From Bacteroidales bacterium (GTDB taxonomy: Bacteria; Bacteroidota; Bacteroidia; Bacteroidales; UBA932), in NCBI GenBank assembly GCA_017447815.1, contig JAFSMS010000019.1, positions 104,521 through 168,520 on the forward strand: a DNA stretch of 64,000 nt. Reading direction: 5' to 3'. The position numbers were made by a program, and so were the translations under genes. This document shows positions 57,907 through 64,000 of this stretch, piece by piece. The notes beneath the pieces are model-generated. The model ran no database searches. It worked only from the letters and a program-made list of their open reading frames with translations, and was not told the origin of the DNA. Every line of letters begins with the position of its first letter. Position 1 is the first letter of the stretch.

Positions 57907-58287
57907 ATGAAATGGTTACACGACATCCTCAAAGGCGCATCCCTCACCGGCGCCCTCTTTGTTTTCCAGGCCTGCTACGGTTCCCCCCAGATTGAATATC
58001 GGGAAGGCGGCGCTCCCATGCGTTTTTCCCTGGTATCGGCCCGCACCGGTGAGCCGTTGGAAGGAATCGGCATCGCAGCCAAGCCTCTCAAGGAAGGAAT
58101 CTACCAGATCATCGGAACCACCGGGGCCGACGGAAAGTGCGAAGTGTTCATTCCCTTCGTCCGCGACCTGGGGGAAGGGCCTTATCTTCAGTTCACGGAC
58201 GCCAACGGAGTCTATGCCGCCAAGGACACGACCCTGGCAGACCTCCGGCAAAGGGACATCGTCATCAAATTGAACCGGAATCTTTAG
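57907..58287 (+). CDS. Radical-SAM-associated lipoprotein (TIGR04134-like)
   Basis: The 126-residue lipoprotein has a signal ending LFVFQAC. A single transthyretin-like beta domain follows (MRFSLVSARTGEPLEGIGIA; YQIIGTTGADGKCEVFIPF), with an end (TLADLRQRDIVIKLNRNL) in the style of carboxypeptidase-regulatory-like folds. It is divergent from the radical SAM gene, which fits the two-gene association known for this family. After processing, residue C24 is the lipid anchor; one further Cys lies in DGKCEV and is a possible modification site. The start at 57907 is set by the lipoprotein signal. Its stop overlaps the ispH stop. Confidence 0.82.
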   Translation: MKWLHDILKGASLTGALFVFQACYGSPQIEYREGGAPMRFSLVSARTGEPLEGIGIAAKPLKEGIYQIIGTTGADGKCEVFIPFVRDLGEGPYLQFTDANGVYAAKDTTLADLRQRDIVIKLNRNL

Positions 58288-59153
58288 CGAAGCGTGCGTA
58301 CGGCGGACGCCACTTTCTCCAGCAGCCACTTGGGGGTGGATGTCGCCCCGCAGATTCCCACACGGTCTCCCTCACTGATCCATTCCGGGGCAATGTCCTC
58401 GATGCTTCCCACCATGTAAGTCCTGGGGTTCACGCTGCGGCAGAGGTCGCTGAGAACTTTTCCATTGGAGGAAGACTTTCCGGAAACGAACAGAATCACA
58501 TCGTGATCCCGCGCAAATGCGGCCAGATGCTCATGGCGGTTGGCCACCTGCGCGCAGATGGTATCATGGACCGTGAGTTGCGCACCGCGGCTTTGCAGCA
58601 TTTCACAGACGCGGGCATACTCCGAAGGACTCTTGGTGGTCTGGGAAAAAATTTCCATAGGCTGGGTAAAGTCCAGCGTATCAATCACTTTTTCCAGCAT
58701 TTCCGTGTTTTCCACCACCAGGGCGTCTCCCCCGACCTGTCCCAAAAGGCCCAGCACCTCCGCATGGCCCACCCGGCCGAAGATGAGGATCTGCCCGTGA
58801 GCACCGCCTTGGTGCAGGCGGACATAGGCCTCCCGGATCCGGCGCTGCAGTTGCAGCACCACCGGACAGGAACAGTCGATCACTTCCAGATAGCGGGCAG
58901 CCGCCGCCTCGTAGGTGGAGGGCGGTTCGCCGTGTGCGCGGATAAGGACCGTCCCGGAATCAGGGACGTCGGAAAGGGATTCCACCGTCACCAGGCCGCG
59001 TTTCTGCAGGCGGGACAGTTCGGCCTCGTTGTGGACGATGGCACCCAGGGAATACAGCCGGTCGTGCCCGGCGAGGTAACCCTCAGCCCGGGTGATGGCC
59101 CGGATAACCCCTCCGCAGAAGCCGGAACCGCCGTCTATCTCTACATTCAGCAT
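58284..59153 (-). CDS. ispH: 4-Hydroxy-3-methylbut-2-enyl diphosphate reductase
   Basis: The 289-residue protein is IspH/LytB. The three cluster-binding Cys are in SGFCGGVIRAI, EVIDCSCPVVLQLQRR and HDTICAQVANRHE, with GAIVHNEAEL, IFSQTTKSP and VSGKSSSNGKVL also present. It makes isopentenyl and dimethylallyl diphosphate in the last step of the MEP pathway. The start at 59153 (MLNVEID) overlaps the cmk end by 7 bases; the longer ORF runs further into cmk and is not needed. It is the final gene of a regulator-cmk-ispH unit. Confidence 0.95.
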   Translation of the reverse strand: MLNVEIDGGSGFCGGVIRAITRAEGYLAGHDRLYSLGAIVHNEAELSRLQKRGLVTVESLSDVPDSGTVLIRAHGEPPSTYEAAAARYLEVIDCSCPVVLQLQRRIREAYVRLHQGGAHGQILIFGRVGHAEVLGLLGQVGGDALVVENTEMLEKVIDTLDFTQPMEIFSQTTKSPSEYARVCEMLQSRGAQLTVHDTICAQVANRHEHLAAFARDHDVILFVSGKSSSNGKVLSDLCRSVNPRTYMVGSIEDIAPEWISEGDRVGICGATSTPKWLLEKVASAVRTLR

Positions 59154-59863
59154 GACAGACCGGGAGAATCCAGCAGGTCGAATTTTCCCTGAAGCAGGCC
59201 CAGCATCCAAACGACCTCCTCATGCAGGGTCATGTGCGTATTGTCCAGGACATAGGCGTCATCGGCCTGGCGCAGCGGAGAAGTGGGCCGATGGGAATCC
59301 CGGTAGTCGCGGTCCTGCAGATTGGCCAGCACCTCTTCCAGCGTGGTGGTCTCTCCCTTGGCGACCAGTTCGTCATACCGGCGCTGCGCCCTGACGGCGG
59401 GGTCGGCCGTCATGAAAATCTTGAGTTCGGCATTGGGGAAAACAGTGGTGCCGATATCCCGGCCGTCCATGATGACGCGGCCGCCTTCCGAGAAGGCATG
59501 CAGGCGCTCGTCCACCCAATTGCGCACCCAGGGAATGGCGCTCACCGGGCTCACGTACTGGGACACGTCCCAGCCGCGGATTTCGGTCTCGATGCAACGC
59601 TCTCCCAGATAGAGCCGGGTGTTCCCTTCCTCCTGGCGGAAATGAAGTTGCAGCGGGCCGATAATCTTCCGGAGCCCTTCTTCGTCTATTTTTCCGTCGC
59701 CGATGACGCCGGCCTCCATCCCGGCCAGGGTGACACCACGGTACATGGCGCCGCTGTCCAAATAGAGGAAGGCGAATTCCTTGGCGATTAACTTGGCGAA
59801 GGTACTTTTCCCCGTAGAGGAAAAACCATCTACGGCAATGATGATGTCGGGAATGCTGCTCAT
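59147..59863 (-). CDS. cmk: Cytidylate kinase
   Basis: The 238-residue cytoplasmic enzyme has the P-loop VDGFSSTGKST, the NMP-binding region LDSGAMYRGVTL, VIMDGRDIGTTVFPNAELKI, and the lid region with RRYDELVAKG, DYRDSHRPTSPLRQADDA and VLDNTHMT. It phosphorylates CMP and dCMP. Its start overlaps the response-regulator stop by 4 bases, and its end overlaps ispH. Confidence 0.96.
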   Translation of the reverse strand: MSSIPDIIIAVDGFSSTGKSTFAKLIAKEFAFLYLDSGAMYRGVTLAGMEAGVIGDGKIDEEGLRKIIGPLQLHFRQEEGNTRLYLGERCIETEIRGWDVSQYVSPVSAIPWVRNWVDERLHAFSEGGRVIMDGRDIGTTVFPNAELKIFMTADPAVRAQRRYDELVAKGETTTLEEVLANLQDRDYRDSHRPTSPLRQADDAYVLDNTHMTLHEEVVWMLGLLQGKFDLLDSPGLSC

Positions 59864-61008
59864 ATTACGTAGTCTTTTACATCTTGGGCACTGACGGGGG
59901 TTCCGCCCAGAATCAACAGGCGCTCCACCACGTTGCGAAGTTCTCGGATATTGCCGGGCCAGGGACGCTCCTGGAGGAGTTTCATGGCTTCGGGGTCGAA
60001 GGGACGGACCGGTTTTCCGTTCTCGGCCGATATCTGCTGCGAGAAATGTTCCACCAGCAGCGGAATATCGTCCTTGCGGTCGTCCAGGGCAGGCACCTTG
60101 AGCACAATGACGCTGAGGCGGTGATAGAGGTCTTCACGGAAATGGCCGTTCTGGATTTCTTCCTGCAGGTTTTTGTTGGTGGCGGCGATTACGCGGACAT
60201 CCACGGTGATCTCCTTGTCTCCGCCCACCGGCGTGAGTTTACGCTCCTGCAGGACGCGGAGCACCTTGGCCTGGGCCGCCAGGGACATGTCTCCGATCTC
60301 GTCCAGGAAGATGGTTCCGCCATCGGCCTGTTCGAACTTGCCCTTATGGTCCCGGATGGCCGATGTAAAGGAGCCTTTCTTGTGGCCGAAGAGTTCGCTG
60401 TCAATCAGTTCCGAAGGGATGGCCGCGCAGTTCACTTCCACGAACGGCATCATGGAGCGGTCCGACAGTTGATAGATGCTCTGGGCCACGAGTTCCTTGC
60501 CGGAGCCGTTGGGGCCGGTGATGAGGACGCTGGCCTGGGTGGGAGCCACTTTTCCGATCATGTCCTTCAGGTGGAGGACGGGCTCCGAGGCTCCAATCAT
60601 TTCGCGGCCGTAGATCTTTTTCTTGAGGATTTTGGTTTCCTTCACCAGGGAGGCCTTGTCGGTGGCGTTCTTCAGGGTGATGAGGATGCGGTTCAGGTCC
60701 AGGGGCTTTTCGATAAAGTCGAAGGCTCCCCGCTTGATGCAGTCCACCGCCGTGGAGATATCGGCATGGCCGGAAATCATGACAACAGGGGTTTCGATTC
60801 CCTTTTCGATGAGTTTGGAAAGCATTTCTGTCCCGTCCATCTCCGGCATCTTGATGTCGCAGAAGATGGCGTCATATTTTTCTTTTTCCGCTTTCTCCAG
60901 CCCTTCACGGCCGTTTTCCGCAGATTCCACCTGGTAATTTTCCATTTCCAGGATTTCCTTCAGGGAGTAGCGGATTGCTCTTTCGTCATCTACAATAAGA
61001 ACTTTCAT
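59860..61008 (-). CDS. NtrC/NtrX-type response regulator lacking the Fis domain
   Basis: The 382-residue protein has a receiver domain (MKVLIVDDERAIRYSL; phospho-acceptor Asp51 in IFCDIKMPEMDG; Lys101) and an AAA+ sigma-54-interaction-type domain. The latter has Walker A GPNGSGKE (165-172), Walker B GTIFLDEIGDM and the usual C-terminal subdomain RPWPGNIRELRNVVERL. Two features are unusual. The loop that contacts sigma-54 (GAFTGA in activators) reads GSFTSA at 212-217, and the protein stops right after the AAA+ domain with no Fis helix-turn-helix. It may be an NtrX-like regulator working without sigma-54. The start at 61008 is set by the receiver's beginning. The kinase at 48907-52413 is a candidate partner. 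Confidence 0.9.
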   Translation of the reverse strand: MKVLIVDDERAIRYSLKEILEMENYQVESAENGREGLEKAEKEKYDAIFCDIKMPEMDGTEMLSKLIEKGIETPVVMISGHADISTAVDCIKRGAFDFIEKPLDLNRILITLKNATDKASLVKETKILKKKIYGREMIGASEPVLHLKDMIGKVAPTQASVLITGPNGSGKELVAQSIYQLSDRSMMPFVEVNCAAIPSELIDSELFGHKKGSFTSAIRDHKGKFEQADGGTIFLDEIGDMSLAAQAKVLRVLQERKLTPVGGDKEITVDVRVIAATNKNLQEEIQNGHFREDLYHRLSVIVLKVPALDDRKDDIPLLVEHFSQQISAENGKPVRPFDPEAMKLLQERPWPGNIRELRNVVERLLILGGTPVSAQDVKDYVI

Positions 61009-61046
61009 GTCTTTATTTTGCTTTATGCAAATATCGCAATAAATCG

Positions 61047-61054
61047 TAACTTTG
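61047..61054 (+). promoter_or_regulatory. -7 box of prmA
   Basis: TAACTTTG lies 34 bases upstream of the prmA ATG. A weaker divergent box (GATATTTG on the minus strand, near 61036-61029) could serve the response regulator. Confidence 0.65.
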
Positions 61055-61088
61055 CAAAGCGAAGGCGACAAGCAAATCAAAGAGAGTC

Positions 61089-61934
61089 ATGAATAGTTTC
61101 GATTATCTGGAAGTTTCCGTAAAACTGAATCCGTTCACAGAGGAAATGGCCGAAATCCTGACGGCCGAACTGTCCGAACTGCCCTTCGATTCTTTTGTTA
61201 CGGAAGAGCCCTTTCTCAAATGCTATATCCAGACAACGGATTACAAGGCATCGGACGTGAAAGTGGTCCTGAGCGGCTATCCGGCCGTGGAAGGCTTCAC
61301 CGCCACGCCCGTGCAGGGCAGGAACTGGAACCAGGCCTGGGAAGATAGTTTCCAGCCCATCGTCGTGGACGGGACGGTGACGGTAAAGGCCCCGTTCAAT
61401 GCCGATGTTCCCCGCACCCGCTTCAACATCCTCATCGATCCGCAGATGGCTTTCGGCACCGGATATCACCACACCACGTACATGATGATGCAACGGATGC
61501 TGGGAATCGAAGCGGCCATCAAAGGCAGCAGCGTCGTGGACATGGGCTGCGGAACGGCCATCCTGGCCATCCTGGCGGCCAAGATGGGCGCCCGGAAGGT
61601 TTTTGCCGTGGACATCGACGCCGTAGCGGCCCGGTCGGCCTGGGGCAATGCCCGCTGGAACCGGGTGGGCACCCGCGTGGAAACGGCCTGCGGAGACGCC
61701 TCGCTCCTGCAGATGGGCACCTACGACGTGCTCCTGGCCAATATCCACCGCAACATCATCCTGGAAGACCTTCCCACCTACGTGCGCAGCCTGCGCCGCG
61801 GCGGGCATCTTCTCCTGAGCGGCTTTTTCACCGCCGACGCCCCGGCTCTCTACGAGGCCGCCCTGTCCCTCGGACTGTCGTGGGCCGGAGAATCGGCCCG
61901 GGAAGGATGGGCCTGCCTGGAGTTCATCAAGTAA
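61089..61934 (+). CDS. prmA: Ribosomal protein L11 methyltransferase
   Basis: The 281-residue protein has an N-terminal substrate-recognition domain with the family motif NWNQAWEDSFQPIVV and the bridge IDPQMAFGTGYHHTT. The SAM-binding core follows: VVDMGCGTAILAILAAKMG, VFAVDIDAVA, and LLANIHRNIILEDLP with the catalytic-region Asn. It trimethylates L11 in the cytoplasm. Length is typical. It is monocistronic by appearance, with its own promoter box, and the next gene has a separate promoter. Confidence 0.95.
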   Translation: MNSFDYLEVSVKLNPFTEEMAEILTAELSELPFDSFVTEEPFLKCYIQTTDYKASDVKVVLSGYPAVEGFTATPVQGRNWNQAWEDSFQPIVVDGTVTVKAPFNADVPRTRFNILIDPQMAFGTGYHHTTYMMMQRMLGIEAAIKGSSVVDMGCGTAILAILAAKMGARKVFAVDIDAVAARSAWGNARWNRVGTRVETACGDASLLQMGTYDVLLANIHRNIILEDLPTYVRSLRRGGHLLLSGFFTADAPALYEAALSLGLSWAGESAREGWACLEFIK

Positions 61935-61945
61935 TTTTTTTTCCT

Positions 61946-61953
61946 TATCTTTG
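61946..61953 (+). promoter_or_regulatory. -7 box of the outer-membrane protein gene
   Basis: TATCTTTG lies 23 bases upstream of the ATG at 61977, directly after the prmA stop and a T-rich stretch. Confidence 0.75.
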
Positions 61954-61976
61954 CAACCTCAATCATTTCAGGAAAG

Positions 61977-62738
61977 ATGAAAAAGTTTATCACCTTCGTC
62001 ATGGCAATCTGCCTGGCTACCGGTGCCTTTGCGCAGGGATTCGGCCAGCATGCCATGGGCATCAACGAGATTGAAATCGGGGATAGATTCGATTTCGAGG
62101 TCATCAACTATCTCCATTTCGGTTTCAACGGAATCATCAAGAACGAAACCGTCTCCAGCAAAACCGGTTTCTTCAGCAGCCAGCAGTTCGGCTTCAATAT
62201 GCTGGAATTCGGCTTCCTGCCCTATGAGGACGGAAAGATTTCCCTCGGGGCCGACGTGGAATGGAACTGGTACCATCTGAACAAAGACTATGTATGGGTG
62301 CCGCTGAGTGACGGCAGTTCGCAAAGTTATACCGCCGGAGGCTCCATCCTGGGCATCCTTCCCAAGGCCGATGCCGGCGTCACGGAGGTGAAACGCTCCA
62401 TCTTCTCCGTCTGCACTTTCGGCTTCCCCGTGAACTTCACCCATCATTTCGGGAAAATGACCCTGCAGGTAGGTGTAACCCCGGAACTCAACCTCAACGG
62501 CTATGTCCAGTTCAGAGGCCTCAACCTCGCCGGGGAGAATGTGAATGACATGCGCTCCGGCGCCCGCTTCTCCAAGAACATCAAAACCAACCTCTTCACC
62601 TGGAATGCCCATGCAGCCATTTCCTATGGCGGACTGGGCCTGTACTTCAAATACAGCCCCAAAAACGTACTCCAGCAGCATTACGGCCCTCAGTTCAACA
62701 CCTTCACGGTGGGACTCATCCTGGGGCTCGGCATGTAA
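61977..62738 (+). CDS. Predicted outer-membrane beta-barrel protein
   Basis: The 253-residue protein has a signal peptide (KKFITFVMAICLATGAFAQ) and alternating hydrophobic strands with aromatic girdles (NYLHFGFNGII; MLEFGFLPYEDG; VEWNWYHLN; FGFPVNFTHHF; LGLYFKYSP). It ends FNTFTVGLILGLGM, as expected of an eight- to ten-stranded barrel. I cannot assign a specific family or function. It is downstream of prmA with its own promoter and upstream of tRNA-Leu. Confidence 0.75.
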   Translation: MKKFITFVMAICLATGAFAQGFGQHAMGINEIEIGDRFDFEVINYLHFGFNGIIKNETVSSKTGFFSSQQFGFNMLEFGFLPYEDGKISLGADVEWNWYHLNKDYVWVPLSDGSSQSYTAGGSILGILPKADAGVTEVKRSIFSVCTFGFPVNFTHHFGKMTLQVGVTPELNLNGYVQFRGLNLAGENVNDMRSGARFSKNIKTNLFTWNAHAAISYGGLGLYFKYSPKNVLQQHYGPQFNTFTVGLILGLGM

Positions 62739-62768
62739 TCGCCGCCGGGCGTTTTCCCGGCAAGCCAT

Positions 62769-62850
62769 GCGGGTGTGTTGGAATTGGTAGACAACCCAGA
62801 CTTAGGATCTGGTGCCTTACGGCGTATGGGTTCGAGTCCCTTCACCCGCA
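62769..62850 (+). tRNA. tRNA-Leu (anticodon UAG)
   Basis: The acceptor stem GCGGGTG (62769-62775) pairs with CACCCGC (62843-62849), with discriminator A. The anticodon stem CCAGA/TCTGG encloses the loop CTTAGGA with anticodon TAG at 62803-62805. A long variable arm (GTGCCTTACGGCGT region) makes it class II, and GGTTCGAGTCC is the T-arm. No CCA is encoded. Confidence 0.96.
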
Positions 62851-62899
62851 CGAGCCGGCCTCTTCGAGGGCCGGCTTTTTCGTGCGGGTGAAGGGACTC
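62834..62899. repeat. Inverted copy of the tRNA-Leu 3' end
   Basis: The last 17 bases of the tRNA plus three more (GAGTCCCTTCACCCGCACGA, 62834-62853) recur exactly as reverse complement at 62880-62899. The tRNA terminator hairpin is nested between the two arms. Confidence 0.9.
62853..62880 (+). terminator. Terminator after tRNA-Leu
   Basis: The stem AGCCGGCC (62853-62860) pairs with GGCCGGCT (62869-62876), with an 8-base loop and a T tract to 62880. Confidence 0.88.
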
Positions 62900-63137
62900 C
62901 GTCGGCCCACGTTACCCCATCCCCAAACCCCTTCCCTCGGGGAAGGGGCTTAGTCGCTACGCTCCGAAGTGCGATCCAGCAAAGACACGCCCTCCGCCGG
63001 GCGCCTGATGGCGCCTTTTCTAATACTGCTCCGTTTGTTCTAGCCACGTTGACAGAAATCCCGTCTCTGGCGGATTCTGGATGTCAACGCGGCAAAGTTT
63101 CTTGCTTCTTACCCTTGGAAGATATAAGAATATTTCT
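62900..63137. other. Non-coding stretch with a dispersed-repeat-like hairpin
   Basis: No gene is visible. A 9-bp hairpin, CCCCTTCCC TCG GGGAAGGGG (62928-62948), has the look of a common dispersed intergenic repeat. It is followed by GC-rich sequence including CGCCGGGCGCCTGATGGCGCC near 62995-63015. A short minus-strand frame across here has no recognisable features. Confidence 0.5.
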
Positions 63138-63145
63138 TATGTTTG
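63138..63145 (+). promoter_or_regulatory. -7 box of the ParDE-type operon
   Basis: TATGTTTG lies 19 bases upstream of the ATG at 63165. Confidence 0.65.
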
Positions 63146-63164
63146 CAGTGTAATAGTTATGCTT

Positions 63165-63413
63165 ATGAAAACGACAACTGTAGCATTAGGTCCCCATTTC
63201 GACGAATTCATCCAGGCCAGCGTTCGTGGAGGAAGATATACAAATGCCAGCGAAGTCATCCGTGCCGGTCTTCGCAAACTGGAAGAAGATGAACGAAAGA
63301 TAGCTGCACTTCGCTCCGCCATTGAGGAGGGTGAGGCCAGCGGATATGTGGAGGACTTTGATTTTGAGGCTTATTTGCAGGAGTTGAGCAGCAGGGGGAG
63401 GAATAATGGCTAA
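63165..63413 (+). CDS. ParD-type antitoxin
   Basis: The 82-residue protein has the ribbon-helix-helix start of ParD antitoxins (KTTTVALGPHFDEFIQASVR; RYTNASEVIRAGLRKLEEDE). A charged C-terminal tail follows (GEASGYVEDFDFEAYLQEL), which would wrap the toxin. It neutralises the partner toxin and represses the operon by binding DNA through the ribbon. The start at 63165 (MKTTTV) is preferred; ATG 63159 would add two residues. The longer ORF from 63081 extends upstream of the promoter box. It overlaps the toxin gene by 8 bases. Confidence 0.9.
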   Translation: MKTTTVALGPHFDEFIQASVRGGRYTNASEVIRAGLRKLEEDERKIAALRSAIEEGEASGYVEDFDFEAYLQELSSRGRNNG

Positions 63414-63702
63414 GTATCATATTTCCAGGAAAGCGATTGCAGACCTGGACAGTATTTGGGAGTATACCGCCAAAGAGTGGTCAGAACAGCAGGCTTCAGA
63501 ATACTATCGTCAATTATATTTCTCTATACAAAACCTTTCCGGCCTTCCTAGTTTTCTCGCAAGAAACTATAGCGAGATTAAAGAGGGACTTTGGGGGTAT
63601 AGAGTCGGACATCATATCATCTTCTTCAAAAAGCATGACGATGGTTCAGTCTGGGTAGACCGCGTTCTGCACGAAAAGATGGATTATCAGAGGCATCTGT
63701 AA
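63406..63702 (+). CDS. ParE-type toxin (RelE/ParE superfamily)
   Basis: The 98-residue protein has the RelE/ParE fold: YHISRKAIADLDSIWEYTAK at the start, ASEYYRQLYFSIQNLSGLPS, KEGLWGYRVGHHIIFFKK and the final VWVDRVLHEKMDYQRHL. ParE toxins poison DNA gyrase; RelE members cleave mRNA. The closing Leu-His-x-x-Met-Asp pattern is typical of ParE. It is co-transcribed with the antitoxin and followed by a terminator. Both genes appear intact. Confidence 0.9.
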   Translation: MAKYHISRKAIADLDSIWEYTAKEWSEQQASEYYRQLYFSIQNLSGLPSFLARNYSEIKEGLWGYRVGHHIIFFKKHDDGSVWVDRVLHEKMDYQRHL

Positions 63703-63728
63703 ACCATTGTCCCATTGCCCGCACGAGG

Positions 63729-63758
63729 GGACCGTTTCGGAAAGAGGCGGTCCTTTTT
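63729..63758 (+). terminator. Terminator after the toxin-antitoxin operon
   Basis: GGACCG (63729-63734) pairs with CGGTCC (63748-63753) around a 13-base loop, followed by TTTTT. Confidence 0.75.
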
Positions 63759-64000
63759 CGTTTCCATAACTAACTGATATTCGGTCTAATAAGTCAAATA
63801 CAGCATTCCGCTTTTTGGTTAGAAATGCCCTTTTTTTCTTGTCCCAAAATATACCGTCCTGTCATTTCCGGATTAAGGTTGACTCCGGTTGGAGTCTATC
63901 CCTGATAGAAGTTGACTCTGGTTTAACTTATAACTGACGTTGGTTGACTTGTCGTCGTTATCCCTATTTTTTGTTGTCTTCCCAGGTCTTATCCCGGTCA
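63759..64000. other. Right-end non-coding sequence with spaced GTTGACT repeats
   Basis: No gene or partial gene is visible. GTTGACTCCGGTT (63878-63890), GTTGACTCTGGTT (63911-63923) and GTTGACTT (63943-63950) recur 33 and 32 bases apart, and GACTCC GGTT GGAGTC forms a small hairpin at the first. The sequence is AT-richer than the average of the window. Confidence 0.45.

Noticed and set aside
63878-63950. CRISPR array
   Set aside because: The repeats are only 8-13 bases and imperfect, and no cas gene is present.

Overview
The window looks like a chromosomal segment of a fairly GC-rich member of the Bacteroidales (Bacteroidota). Evidence: start sites are repeatedly preceded by the Bacteroidota -7 box TAnnTTTG; there is a SusC/SusD pair with surface lipoproteins; BACON, DUF4623, DUF4783 and DUF6259 proteins are present; Shine-Dalgarno sites are mostly absent. 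Gut or rumen origin is inferred from the enzyme repertoire only.

Region 1 (1-13.1 kb) is accessory. It holds a left-truncated DUF6259 glycosidase-like gene, a GntR/LacI-type regulator, three large surface lipoproteins on the minus strand (two DUF4623 paralogues and a fimbrillin-like/phosphodiester-glycosidase fusion), a secreted endonuclease/exonuclease/phosphatase-fold lipoprotein, and an Rpn-type nuclease with a partial duplicate of its tail. The three minus-strand lipoprotein units share a -7 box followed 6-7 bp later by two tandem 10-bp units close to TACACCACAG. Two of these units begin with a previously uncalled micro-ORF of 50 or 55 codons.

Region 2 (13.1-17.2 kb) is housekeeping: polA (proofreading site apparently lost), an ECF sigma factor, rsmG and rpmH. 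Region 3 (17.3-19.13 kb) is a compact cassette: REP-like hairpin, unknown 184-aa protein, REP-associated tyrosine transposase (RAYT), second REP-like hairpin. The two hairpins share a core but have different, still perfectly paired, outer stems.

Region 4 (19.15-48.9 kb) is a large hemicellulose utilisation locus. Fifteen minus-strand genes with gaps of 46 bp or less or short overlaps run from a GH5_7-like mannanase through SusC, SusD, two surface glycan-binding proteins, GH26, GH5_4-like, GH26, GH130, an acetyl esterase, GH31, GH2, GH3, an AGE-family 2-epimerase and a GPH symporter. An AraC-type regulator lies upstream and a GH36 alpha-galactosidase is divergent. Together they form a complete inferred route for acetylated galactoglucomannan: surface cleavage, SusCD import, periplasmic debranching, symport, epimerisation of mannobiose to mannosylglucose, phosphorolysis. 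GH31 (PA14), GH2, GH3, BACON-GH5_4 and the SGBP-B-like protein are also the set typical of xyloglucan loci, so the locus may serve both polymers.

Region 5 (48.9-62.8 kb) is mostly housekeeping and signalling: an NtrY-like histidine kinase downstream of rlmH, a DUF4783 protein, a GH78 rhamnosidase, efp, a radical-SAM/lipoprotein pair with a palindromic divergent promoter, ispH, cmk, a degenerate NtrC/NtrX-type response regulator, prmA, an outer-membrane protein and tRNA-Leu(UAG). Region 6 (62.85-64.0 kb) has an inverted copy of the tRNA 3' end, a ParDE-type toxin-antitoxin pair and a non-coding right end with short spaced repeats.

All calls come from reading the sequence. Family names are by recognition of motifs and were not confirmed by database search.
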